From JANNHK01 sp031404355 (GTDB lineage: Bacteria > Actinomycetota > Acidimicrobiia > IMCC26256 > PALSA-610), in NCBI GenBank assembly GCA_031404355.1, contig JANNHK010000477.1, positions 1-23,245 on the forward strand: a stretch of DNA of 23,245 bases. Reading direction: 5' to 3'. Each line of letters begins with the position of its first letter. Within the stretch, counting starts at the first letter, position 1. Positions 15,014 through 22,298 of this stretch are shown here, piece by piece. Made by a program: the position numbers and the translations under genes. The notes under the pieces are model-generated. The model was given only the letters and a program-made list of their open reading frames with translations. It was not told the origin of the DNA and made no database searches.

Positions 15014-16069
15014 ATGGCGGGCAGCGGTACCGCGCACATGCGCCCCGAGAACGAAACGCTGCTGCGGGCCGAGGGCCTCGTCGTCGAGTTTCCGGTTGGG
15101 CGCACCGGCCTGAAGGTGCACGCCGTCTCCGACGTCAGCATCGACGTGATCGAGGGCGAAACCGTCGGACTCGTCGGCGAGTCGGGCTGCGGCAAGTCGA
15201 CCACCGGCCGGGCGCTGATCCAACTCCCGCACCCGACCGGCGGCCGGGTCGTCTTCGACGGTCTCGATCTCACGAGCCTCGACGGCGAAGCGTTGCGGCA
15301 GGTGCGCCCGAAGCTTCAGATGATCTTCCAGGACCCGATCTCGTCGTTGAATCCGCGCCGCAAGGTCGAGGAGATCGTCGGTGAGGGGTTGCGCATCTGG
15401 AATATCGGGGACGACGCGTCGCGCCAGGCGAAGGTCGACGAAGTGCTCGACGCGGTCGGACTCGATCCGGCTGTTGCCCGTGGGAGGCGTCCCCACCAGT
15501 TCTCGGGTGGACAATGCCAGCGCATCTCGATCGCGCGCGCGGTCATCACCGACCCGAAGGTGATCATCTGCGACGAGCCGGTGTCGGCGCTCGACGTGTC
15601 GGTGCAGGCCCAGATCCTCAACCTGCTCGAAGACATGAAGGAGCGTTACGGGCTGACGCTCATCTTTATCGCCCACGACCTCGCCGTCGTGAAGAACGTG
15701 AGTGACCGGGTGGTCGTCATGTACCTCGGGAAAATCTGCGAGGTAGGCCCGCCCGACACGATGTTCGCCCAGCCCGCCCATCCGTACACGGCGGGGCTGC
15801 TGGCCGCGATCCCGATTCCCGACCCGTCGCTACGGCCGGAGGAGCGACCGCCGCTCGCGGGCGAGATCCCGTCACCGGTCGCGCCGCCGAGTGGGTGCCG
15901 GTTCCGGACGCGCTGCCCGAAGGCGCAGGAGTTGTGCGCGGCCGAGGAGCCGATCATTCGCGACCTCGGCGGCGGCCAGTACGTCGCGTGTCACTTCCCG
16001 CTCGCGCCCGGCGAAGCGCTGCCGTCGTCGAACGGTTCGAGCGTGCCGTCGGCGTCTCCGCTCGGTTAG
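15014..16069 (+). CDS. dppF: DppF/OppF-type ABC ATPase
   Basis: Partner ATPase of the importer, 351 aa, forming the heterodimer with the preceding gene product. Walker A is GESGCGKS (55-62), the Q-loop is IFQDPISSLNP, Walker B is IICDEP (184-189), and the switch His is 221. The signature reads FSGGQCQR (163-170), with Cys where Arg is usual just after the LSGGQ core. The C-terminal domain has cysteines at 295, 301, 308 and 326, spaced as in the partner. The start is ATG at 15014, 2 nt after the previous stop, with a G-rich ribosome site. The TAG overlaps, on the other strand, the TAA of the acyl-CoA dehydrogenase gene by 2 nt, so no intergenic terminator exists here. Confidence 0.94.
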   Translation: MAGSGTAHMRPENETLLRAEGLVVEFPVGRTGLKVHAVSDVSIDVIEGETVGLVGESGCGKSTTGRALIQLPHPTGGRVVFDGLDLTSLDGEALRQVRPKLQMIFQDPISSLNPRRKVEEIVGEGLRIWNIGDDASRQAKVDEVLDAVGLDPAVARGRRPHQFSGGQCQRISIARAVITDPKVIICDEPVSALDVSVQAQILNLLEDMKERYGLTLIFIAHDLAVVKNVSDRVVVMYLGKICEVGPPDTMFAQPAHPYTAGLLAAIPIPDPSLRPEERPPLAGEIPSPVAPPSGCRFRTRCPKAQELCAAEEPIIRDLGGGQYVACHFPLAPGEALPSSNGSSVPSASPLG

Positions 16070-17211
16070 GAACGGGGCAAGCCCAGAATTCTCTGGGCGA
16101 CGATGTTCTTGTTCACCTGGGTGGTGCCGCCCGCGATGGTGAGCGCTCGGCTGTAGACGCGGTCGCGGGCCCACGGGCCCGAGAGTGCGTCGGGGCCGAG
16201 CACATCGGACGCGACCTCGGTGACGTGCTGCTCGGCTTCGCTCCACAACAGCTTGGCGATGCTGCCCTCGGGACCCATGGCGCGGCCGTGGAGTTCGGCG
16301 GAGAGGGCGCGCTCCGAGATGAGCTTCAGCAACTCGCCTTCGAGGTAGACCCGCGCGAGTTTCCGGCGGAGCACCGGGTCATCGGCGGCGATCGGGCGCG
16401 CCAGGTCGAGGAGGCGACGGATCTTCTGCCGGGTGCCGAGATGCAACTTGGCGACGGTCCCGCGCTCGTACGCGAGGGTCGTCATCGCGACGCGCCAGCC
16501 TTCGTCGATCGGCCCGAGTGTGGAGGAGACGGGCACGCGCACGTCGGTGAAGAAGATCTCGTTGAACTCCTTCTCTCCGGTGATGGTCGTCAGGGGGCGC
16601 ACCTCGACGCCGGGGAGCGTCATGTCGACGAGCAGGCACGAGATGCCCTTGTGCTTCGGCACCGACGGGTCGGTACGTACGAGCAGTTCACACCAGTTGG
16701 CGAGGTGGCCGAGCGTGTTCCACGTCTTCTGCCCGTTCACGATCCAGTCGTCGCCGTCGCGCATCGCCGATGTCGAAAGGGACGCGAGGTCGGAACCGGC
16801 GTCGGGTTCGGAGAAGCCCTGGCACCAGATGTCGTCGCCGCGGAGCATGCGGGGGAGCAGGGTGCGCTTCTGTTCGTCGGTGCCGTGCTCGATGATCGCG
16901 GGCGCGATGTTCGAGAGACCGAGCGGGTTCAGCGTTCCCGGCGCGTCGGCCCGGTGCATCTCCTCGGCGTAGACGACCTGCTCCATGACGCCGGCGCCGC
17001 GGCCGCCCCATTCCTCGGGCCAGGCGATCGCCGCGTAGCGCGCGTCGGCGAGGGTGCGGTTCCACGCGCGTAGTTCCGCGAAGCGTTCGTCGGTGATCTC
17101 GAGGCCGCTCCCGAGCCCGCGGCCGACAAGCGTCGCGGGTAGGTGTGCGTCGAGCCAGGCTCGGAACTCGGTGCGGAACGCTTCTGCTTCCGCCGGGTAC
17201 GCGAAATCCAT
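16066..17211 (-). CDS. Acyl-CoA dehydrogenase family protein
   Basis: FAD-dependent dehydrogenase that would introduce an alpha,beta double bond into an acyl-CoA, 381 aa, a normal length. Visible elements are the N-terminal helical domain (YPAEAEAFRTEFRAWL), AWPEEWGGRG, the flavin-contact motif QGFSEPDAGSDLAS (131-144), VNGQKTWNT, and the C-terminal TIAGGTTQVNKNIVAQRILGL. The catalytic Glu of medium-chain enzymes (in YEGT) is Gly361 here. A Glu at 249 (LAYERG) occupies the position used by isovaleryl-CoA dehydrogenase, so that residue is the likely base. The ATG at 17211 directly abuts the TAG of the oxidoreductase beta gene with no gap, making it the last gene of the operon. It probably acts on the acyl-CoA made by the oxidoreductase, perhaps a branched or cyclic one. 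Confidence 0.93.
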   Translation of the reverse strand: MDFAYPAEAEAFRTEFRAWLDAHLPATLVGRGLGSGLEITDERFAELRAWNRTLADARYAAIAWPEEWGGRGAGVMEQVVYAEEMHRADAPGTLNPLGLSNIAPAIIEHGTDEQKRTLLPRMLRGDDIWCQGFSEPDAGSDLASLSTSAMRDGDDWIVNGQKTWNTLGHLANWCELLVRTDPSVPKHKGISCLLVDMTLPGVEVRPLTTITGEKEFNEIFFTDVRVPVSSTLGPIDEGWRVAMTTLAYERGTVAKLHLGTRQKIRRLLDLARPIAADDPVLRRKLARVYLEGELLKLISERALSAELHGRAMGPEGSIAKLLWSEAEQHVTEVASDVLGPDALSGPWARDRVYSRALTIAGGTTQVNKNIVAQRILGLPRS

Positions 17212-18090
17212 CTAGCGCCCTTCGTGCCGGTCGAGGCCGCCGGCCGCGAGCTTGGCTTCGACCTCCTGTTGGCGGGCGACGTTCTCGGCGTGCAGTTCTT
17301 CGGTCATGTTCACGCGCCCGTCGACCTTGAGTTCGCCCATGATGTGCACCTCGCCCAACGTCTCGTTCATGTAGCTCGGGCCCTCGGCGGTAGGGATGAA
17401 CCATCCGGTCGGGCACATAGTGAGCACCTCGACGAACGAGAAGCCTTCGTGGCGGAGCTGCGACTCGAACGCCCGCGTGAACATCTTCTTCGTCCGTGCG
17501 ACCGCACCCGCGTTGTGCACGGAACCACGCGCCACGTACGCCGCGCCTTCGAGCTGGGCGATCAGGTCACCGATGAGGATCGGATACCCGTGGTACTCCG
17601 CGTCGCGCCCGTCGATGGTGTTCTTCGTGCGCTGGCCCACGACGGTCGTTGCCGTCATATGTCCGCCGGTCTCGCCGAAGACGCCGTTGTTCAACAAGAT
17701 GCACGTGACGTTCTCGCCCCGCGCCGCAGTGTGGATGACTTCTTGGAGGCCTTCGTTCACCATGTCGCCGTCGCCCTGGAGGGTGAACACGAGCGCGTCG
17801 GGCAGCATGCGCTTCACGCCGGTCGCAACCGACGGCGCGCGCCCGTGCAGCGCTTGGACCAGGTCGACGTCCATCGAACCGGAGAACGACGTGTAGCACC
17901 CGATGCCCGCAACGGCGACGGCCTGCTGCACGACGTCGAGATCCTGGATCGTTTCGAGGAACTGGCGCACGGCGAGCGGCTCACCGCAGCCGGGACACAT
18001 GTGGTGTTCCTGCGTGAGCAGCAGGTCGGGCTTGAGCTGCTCGATCTTGCGGGCGTCGGCCGGAGCCGTGGACGTGTCGAGCGTGGTCAT
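17212..18090 (-). CDS. 2-Oxoacid:ferredoxin oxidoreductase, beta (TPP-binding) subunit
   Basis: Thiamine-pyrophosphate subunit of a four-subunit enzyme that converts a 2-oxoacid plus CoA to acyl-CoA, CO2 and reduced ferredoxin, 292 aa. The TPP/Mg motif is GDGDMVNEG (106-114) through NN at 134-135, followed by GVFGETGG. Proximal [4Fe-4S] ligands match the family: Cys32 and Cys35 (CPGC), Cys65 (GIGCY) and Cys226 (MCPTGW). The C-terminal tail of about 40 residues is charged and helical. The start is ATG at 18090, overlapping the alpha-subunit stop by 4 nt (ATGA). By sequence style it belongs with the Vor/Kor group (2-oxoisovalerate or 2-oxoglutarate). I cannot decide the substrate. Confidence 0.93.
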   Translation of the reverse strand: MTTLDTSTAPADARKIEQLKPDLLLTQEHHMCPGCGEPLAVRQFLETIQDLDVVQQAVAVAGIGCYTSFSGSMDVDLVQALHGRAPSVATGVKRMLPDALVFTLQGDGDMVNEGLQEVIHTAARGENVTCILLNNGVFGETGGHMTATTVVGQRTKNTIDGRDAEYHGYPILIGDLIAQLEGAAYVARGSVHNAGAVARTKKMFTRAFESQLRHEGFSFVEVLTMCPTGWFIPTAEGPSYMNETLGEVHIMGELKVDGRVNMTEELHAENVARQQEVEAKLAAGGLDRHEGR

Positions 18091-19238
18091 GCCGGCGTCT
18101 CCTGGTGCTCCTGCAACTGGTACGTGAACTTCTCATAGCCGGGTATCTGCGGCTGGGTTCGGCCCTCGTGCAACGCGAGGAGCCGGGTGCGGATCTCGCC
18201 GACCTCGAGCAGCCGACCGACCCCAAAGCCCGAACTGTCGGTCGACACGCCACCGATGAACTCGACCGGTGCCCGGCCCGCGACGGCGATGCGCACGTCG
18301 TCGACCATCTGCCCCGCCGCGAGTTCGAACGAACCGACGACCCGCGCGTTGCTCGCGGCGTCGCGCACCGTGTCGAACGGGAACGGCCACAACGTGATCG
18401 GCCGCACGTAACCGATGCGGTGGCCCTCGGCCCGGAGTTGCTTGATCGCGTACTTCACGAACTTCGCCGGCGACCCGAACGCGACGACCACGGTCTCGGC
18501 GTCGTCGAGGTAGCCGGACTCGACACGTACCTCGCGCTCCATCAGCGGCGTCTTCGTCGCGATGTACTGGAACTTGCCCTCCTGGCCGAACGCCTCCTGG
18601 CCGTGCTTGGCGACACCCAGGGGAGTGACGTTCTTCGAGAGCCCGCTGCCCGATGCGGAACCGTCGACGGCCCAGTCCTTCGCCGGCAGGGCGGGGAACT
18701 CCATCGGTGTGATGGCCAGCGCTTCCTGCGTGTGCGCGAGGAGGTAGTCGCCGTACACCAGCACCGGATTGCGCCACTTGTCGGCGAGGTGGAACGCCAG
18801 TTGCACGTGCTCGACGCCTTCGCGCACGTCCTGCGGCGCCAGCACGATGTGGCGGTAGTCGCCGTGCCCGCCGCCGCGTGTGGCCTGGAAGTAGTCCTGC
18901 TGGCCGCGCGCCATGTTGAAGATGACGAGCGGCAACTCCGCGAGCGTGATCTCGGAGAACGACTCCTGCATGAGCGACAGGCCTTGACCGGTCGAGCCCG
19001 TTGCGGCACGGGCACCGGTGGAGAGGGCACCCCACGCCATCCCGACCGCTTCGAGTTCGGACTCGGCGTTGATACACACGCCGCCGACCTCGGGGAGCAG
19101 CCGCGCCATGTGTTCGAGCACTTCGGTGAACGGGGTCATCGGATAACCCGCAAAGAACCGGCATCCTGAGACGATCGCGGCGCGGGCCAGCGCTTCGCTG
19201 CCCTCCATCAGGACGCGCCCCGACATCGTGGTGGTCAC
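18087..19238 (-). CDS. 2-Oxoacid:ferredoxin oxidoreductase, alpha subunit (VorB/KorA-like)
   Basis: Substrate/TPP-interface subunit with the pyrimidine-binding and transketolase C-terminal folds, 383 aa. Typical stretches are FFAGYPMTPFTEVLEHMA (29-46), INAESELEAVGM (56-67), GSTGQGLSLMQE and GGGHGDYRHIVLAPQD. The loop that in most relatives reads RGGP plus about nine more residues before QADYFQ is short here (RGQQDYFQATRGGGHGDY, 111-128). The start is GTG at 19238, overlapping the ferredoxin-subunit TGA by 4 nt (GTGA). ATG at 19226 is an alternative four codons in. The long upstream open frame is an antisense or out-of-frame shadow. The C-terminal tail (IPGYEKFTYQLQEH) is family-like. Confidence 0.92.
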   Translation of the reverse strand: MTTTMSGRVLMEGSEALARAAIVSGCRFFAGYPMTPFTEVLEHMARLLPEVGGVCINAESELEAVGMAWGALSTGARAATGSTGQGLSLMQESFSEITLAELPLVIFNMARGQQDYFQATRGGGHGDYRHIVLAPQDVREGVEHVQLAFHLADKWRNPVLVYGDYLLAHTQEALAITPMEFPALPAKDWAVDGSASGSGLSKNVTPLGVAKHGQEAFGQEGKFQYIATKTPLMEREVRVESGYLDDAETVVVAFGSPAKFVKYAIKQLRAEGHRIGYVRPITLWPFPFDTVRDAASNARVVGSFELAAGQMVDDVRIAVAGRAPVEFIGGVSTDSSGFGVGRLLEVGEIRTRLLALHEGRTQPQIPGYEKFTYQLQEHQETPA

Positions 19239-19588
19239 TCGCCGGCCCCGGTCATTGGGACCTCGTGCACCTGCGGCTGGTTGAACCGGAACACCTCGAA
19301 AACGAAGTCGGGACACACGAGCAGGCATGCCGCGCACCCGGTACATCCGGGGTGGAGTTCGGGATACCGATAGCCCATGTGGTTGACGGGCGTCGACATC
19401 GTCAACACGGCGGGCGGGCACGCGGGGATGCACAACTCGCAGCCCTTGCAGTGCTCGACGTCGACGGTCACGGTGCCGCGACTCTTGATGACTCTTCCCG
19501 CTCGGACGGGCCGCTCGGGCCCCGCCTCGCCTCGTAGCGCAGCGGTAGTCGTCGCGTTGCCGCTCGGCTTAGGCCTCGTCTCAGACAT
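19235..19588 (-). CDS. 2-Oxoacid:ferredoxin oxidoreductase, delta (2x[4Fe-4S] ferredoxin) subunit
   Basis: Ferredoxin-like subunit that carries electrons out of the complex, 117 aa. Two [4Fe-4S] motifs are complete: CKGCELCIPACP and CTGCAACLLVCP. The region between them (VLTMSTPVNHMGYRYPELHPG) is as in VorD/KorD proteins. About 30 N-terminal residues before IKSRGTVTVD are Ala/Arg/Pro-rich and extra compared with minimal homologues. The ATG at 19588 overlaps the gamma-subunit stop by 8 nt. It cannot work alone and belongs with the alpha, beta and gamma genes around it. Confidence 0.93.
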   Translation of the reverse strand: MSETRPKPSGNATTTAALRGEAGPERPVRAGRVIKSRGTVTVDVEHCKGCELCIPACPPAVLTMSTPVNHMGYRYPELHPGCTGCAACLLVCPDFVFEVFRFNQPQVHEVPMTGAGE

Positions 19589-20159
19589 CGGCGGTGGTCG
19601 TCTCCCACGCGGGGAAGCTGTTCGCGGGCAGGAGTTCCCACCCGGCGCGCAGGGCCCGCTCGTTGGCTTCGATGTGTTGCGTCCGGTACGACGGGATCGA
19701 CGCGCGCATGGCCTCGACGAGCGCGTCGCACGACACGATCTGCGTCGCCGCGCAATACGCCGCGAGCATCACGAGCGATCCGCCCATCGCGTTGCCGAGT
19801 TCGGCTGCCGTCTCGGTCGCCTGCACCCGGTGCACGATGGCCGAGGCCGTCGGCGTGCTCGTGAAGGTGGCGTCGTTGACGAGCACGAGCGCACCCGGCC
19901 GGAGTTTTTCCTCGACCGGCGCCCAGAACTCGTCGTGCATGGCGATCGCCGACCACGTGTGCGACACGACCGGCGGCGCTTCGATCGGCGCGTCGGCGAT
20001 GACGACCGTCGAGTCGGTGTTGCCGCCCCGCATCATCCCGCCGTAGAGCCCCAGGTACATGACCTCGCGGCCTTCGAGCGTCGCGGCACGCGCCACGACT
20101 TGGGCGGCGAGCTGGACGCCCTGTCCGCCGATACCGGTGATGAGCAACTCACGTTCCAT
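19581..20159 (-). CDS. 2-Oxoacid:ferredoxin oxidoreductase, gamma subunit
   Basis: Gamma subunit (POR/KOR gamma fold), 192 aa, the usual length. The hallmark glycine motif is ITGIGGQGVQLAAQVVARA (7-25), followed by GLYGGMMRGG (37-46) and NTDSTVVIADAPI. GNAMGGSLVMLAAYCAAT is the typical later helix. The ATG at 20159 lies 3 nt after the TetR stop, and the stop overlaps the delta gene by 8 nt. The gene order gamma-delta-alpha-beta within one run supports a single heterotetrameric complex in the cytosol that probably works as an octamer. Confidence 0.92.
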   Translation of the reverse strand: MERELLITGIGGQGVQLAAQVVARAATLEGREVMYLGLYGGMMRGGNTDSTVVIADAPIEAPPVVSHTWSAIAMHDEFWAPVEEKLRPGALVLVNDATFTSTPTASAIVHRVQATETAAELGNAMGGSLVMLAAYCAATQIVSCDALVEAMRASIPSYRTQHIEANERALRAGWELLPANSFPAWETTTADV

Positions 20160-20162
20160 AAA

Positions 20163-20810
20163 CTACGGCTCCCTCACTGCGCTGGGGTCGCTGCGTCCGC
20201 ACGGTTCGCTCCCCTGTATTCCGGCCAGACAAAACGCGACGAGATGGTCGACGTCGGCGTCGGTCGGCACCCGCCCGTGGATCAGGGCGTCTTCCATGCG
20301 CCGCATGACGAGGTCGTGCACCAGCTCGGCGTCCGCGCGCGCGATGTCGGAACCGAGCGTGGCGACGAGTTCTTCGCGGCTGCGCGCGATCTCTCCGGGG
20401 AACTCGGCCCCGAGCCGTGTCGCGTTCACGACGAAGGGGAGGGTGGCGGCCGCGGCTTCCGGATGGCGGGCCTGCTCCATGACCCCCTCGATCCAGTGCC
20501 GCATGCGCTCGGCCGGATCGCGGACACCGGTCAACCGGTGCTCCAGATAGGTGACAAGTTGCCGGCGCCCGTCGGCCAGCACGGCGACGAGGAGCGCATC
20601 CTTCGAGGCGAAGTGCCGGTAGAAGGCCTGGTTCGAGAGCCCGGCCTCGCGCACGACGTCGCGCACAGCCGGCTCCACGCTGCCCGACCGGCGCATGACC
20701 ACGAACGCGGCGTCGATCAGGCGCCGCACTTCGGTCGCGTACTGCTCCCGGCGCCCGGCCAGCGTCCGGTCCGCGACCTCGTTCTCAAGAGCCGGAACAG
20801 CGTTCTGCAC
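20163..20810 (-). CDS. TetR-family transcriptional regulator of the oxidoreductase operon
   Basis: Small-molecule-responsive repressor, 215 aa from GTG at 20810. The helix-turn-helix is at about 49-75 (VRDVVREAGLSNQAFYRHFASKDALL), preceded by the helix EQYATEVRRLIDAAF. The C-terminal ligand domain is divergent and ends in a loose GSEPCGRSDPSAVREP tail. The open frame extends to TTG at 20846, but that TTG is the first half of a -35 box. The GTG at 20810 lies 7 nt after the matching -10 box, and no Shine-Dalgarno sequence exists, so a leaderless start is most likely. Two operator-like repeats cover the -10 box and the first codons, suggesting autorepression. It lies 3 nt before the gamma gene, so the same promoter drives the oxidoreductase and the acyl-CoA dehydrogenase. 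The inducer may be an acyl-CoA or the acid substrate. Confidence 0.9.
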   Translation of the reverse strand: MQNAVPALENEVADRTLAGRREQYATEVRRLIDAAFVVMRRSGSVEPAVRDVVREAGLSNQAFYRHFASKDALLVAVLADGRRQLVTYLEHRLTGVRDPAERMRHWIEGVMEQARHPEAAAATLPFVVNATRLGAEFPGEIARSREELVATLGSDIARADAELVHDLVMRRMEDALIHGRVPTDADVDHLVAFCLAGIQGSEPCGRSDPSAVREP

Positions 20811-20827
20811 TCCGGGAACCGTATTCT
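20794..20827 (-). promoter_or_regulatory. Twin operator: two AGAA-N4-GTTCC repeats 21 bp apart
   Basis: On the minus strand AGAATACGGTTCC (20827-20815) and AGAACGCTGTTCC (20806-20794) are quasi-palindromic half-turn sites in direct orientation. They are spaced exactly 21 bp, two helical turns. The first covers the -10 box and the second covers about +5 to +17 of the leaderless TetR transcript. This is the layout expected for cooperative binding by two TetR dimers. Confidence 0.65.
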
Positions 20828-20846
20828 TTCGAGCCCCGGGCGTCAA
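20818..20846 (-). promoter_or_regulatory. Leaderless promoter of the tetR-oxidoreductase-acyl-CoA dehydrogenase operon
   Basis: TTGACG (20846-20841), a 17-nt spacer and TACGGT (20823-20818) make the best-formed promoter in the window, ending 7 nt before the GTG start. The -35 box begins immediately after the stop codon of the upstream ligase gene. The five genes after the ligase can therefore be transcribed independently of it. Confidence 0.7.
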
Positions 20847-22268
20847 TCACCGGCCCAGAAGCCGTTCCACGATGAGGGTCCGCTGGACCTGGCCGGTTGC
20901 GGCAGTGCGGGGGAGGGAACCGACGACTTCGATACGGCGGGGTTGTTTGGAACCCGCCAAGCGGCCGTCGCAGAACGTGCGGAGTTCGTCGAGGGTGGGT
21001 GGTTCGCCACGGGCCACGACGACCGCAGTCACGACCTCGCCCCACTGCGGGTCGGGGACCCCGACGACCGCGACTTCGGCGACGGCCGGGTGTGACGCCA
21101 GCACCGCTTCGACCTCGACCGGCGCGACCGTCTCGCCGCCGGTGCGGATGACGTCGCGGGCGCGCCCGACGATGGCGAGGTAGCCCTCGTCGTCGAGCGC
21201 GCCCAGATCACCCGTGTGGTACCAACCGTCGCGGAGCACCTCGGCGGTGGCGTCGGGCGCGTCGAAGTAGCCGTCCATCAGGAACGCGCTCCGCATGCAG
21301 ACTTCGCCGTCGACGAGGCGCACGTCGACGCCCGGTTGAGGCAGGCCGACGCTGCCCGGCTTGCGGAACAGGTCGGCGTCGCCGAGTTGTACGCCCGGTC
21401 CGGCTTCGGTCGACCCGTAGAAGACACGGGTGACGGTATGGGGGAGCGCGTCCTTCATCGCGCGCAACAACTCGGGCGGTGTGGCCGACGTGCCCGTGTC
21501 GGCTTCGATGAGCGACCCCAGGTCGTAGCGGTCGACGCCGTGGTCGAGAATGCGCGCCCACACCGCCGGGATGCAATAGAGGCGCGACGCGCCGTGACGC
21601 ACCGCTGTCGCGAGCAACGTCTCGGCGTCGGGAACCGTCACGAAGTGGATGGGGCGGCGGCCCTGCCACGCACCGAGCGCGATTGTCCAGCCCGCCATGT
21701 GGAACAGCGGGAACATGCACACGACGCCCGCGCCGCCCGTGGTGGTCGTCGCGCCGACGTAGGTGCGTAGCCAGTTGGTGCGATGCGAGAGGACGACGCC
21801 CTTGGGCCGTCCGGTACTGCCGCTCGTGAAGAAGATGACGTGGGGATCGCGCTCGTCGAGTTCGGGAACGACCGGGGGAGGGGCCGCACCCGGCTCGATA
21901 CCGGCCGCGAAGGGGACGTCGAGTTCACGCGCCGCCGCCGCGTGTGCATCGTCGGCGAGCACCAACCGGGCCCGCGCGTACTCGGCAACCGGGCGGATCT
22001 CCTCGAGCGACGCCCGGGCATTGAGTGGCGCGAACACGGCACCGATCTTGGCGACCGCGCCGAACAGTGGCAGCGCGTCGAGCGTGGTGTCGCCCCACCA
22101 CAGGACTCGGTCGCCGCGACCGATGCCCATGCCCGTGAGCCCGTTCGCGACGCGGTTGCTCCGCTCGTCGAGCGCGGCGAAGGTGATCGATTCGTCGCCC
22201 AGGGTGGCCGCGACGGCGCGCGGAGCGACGCGTGCCGCGTTCGCGATCACGTCGCCGATCAGGAGCAC
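20847..22268 (-). CDS. Acyl-CoA ligase-like (AMP-binding superfamily) protein with altered A10 lysine
   Basis: ANL-superfamily adenylate-forming protein, about 473 aa. Present are the P-loop TSGSTGRPKGV, FPLFHMAGW, YGSTEAGPG (A5), GWYHTGDLG (A7) and GRARDVIRTGGETVAPVEVE (A8). The A10 motif reads LPRTAATGQVQRTLI: the lysine that normally follows TG and is needed for adenylation is Gln (codon CAG). The protein could be a weak or thioesterification-only ligase, an acyl-adenylate binder, or could use another residue; a sequencing error is also possible. I chose GTG at 22268 (LLIGDVIANAARVAP follows as in homologues). No Shine-Dalgarno sequence is seen, and GTG at 22250 is possible. The frame upstream of 22268 is a shadow of perR. 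It is the first gene of the minus-strand run and abuts the TetR promoter. Confidence 0.88.
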   Translation of the reverse strand: MLLIGDVIANAARVAPRAVAATLGDESITFAALDERSNRVANGLTGMGIGRGDRVLWWGDTTLDALPLFGAVAKIGAVFAPLNARASLEEIRPVAEYARARLVLADDAHAAAARELDVPFAAGIEPGAAPPPVVPELDERDPHVIFFTSGSTGRPKGVVLSHRTNWLRTYVGATTTTGGAGVVCMFPLFHMAGWTIALGAWQGRRPIHFVTVPDAETLLATAVRHGASRLYCIPAVWARILDHGVDRYDLGSLIEADTGTSATPPELLRAMKDALPHTVTRVFYGSTEAGPGVQLGDADLFRKPGSVGLPQPGVDVRLVDGEVCMRSAFLMDGYFDAPDATAEVLRDGWYHTGDLGALDDEGYLAIVGRARDVIRTGGETVAPVEVEAVLASHPAVAEVAVVGVPDPQWGEVVTAVVVARGEPPTLDELRTFCDGRLAGSKQPRRIEVVGSLPRTAATGQVQRTLIVERLLGR

Positions 22269-22298
22269 CGCGGGAGTGTGCCAGGTTCCGGCCAGGAG

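Noticed and set aside
22275..22280. CACACT as a -10 box for the ligase gene
   Set aside because: It matches only two key positions and has no -35 partner; the ligase promoter remains unidentified.
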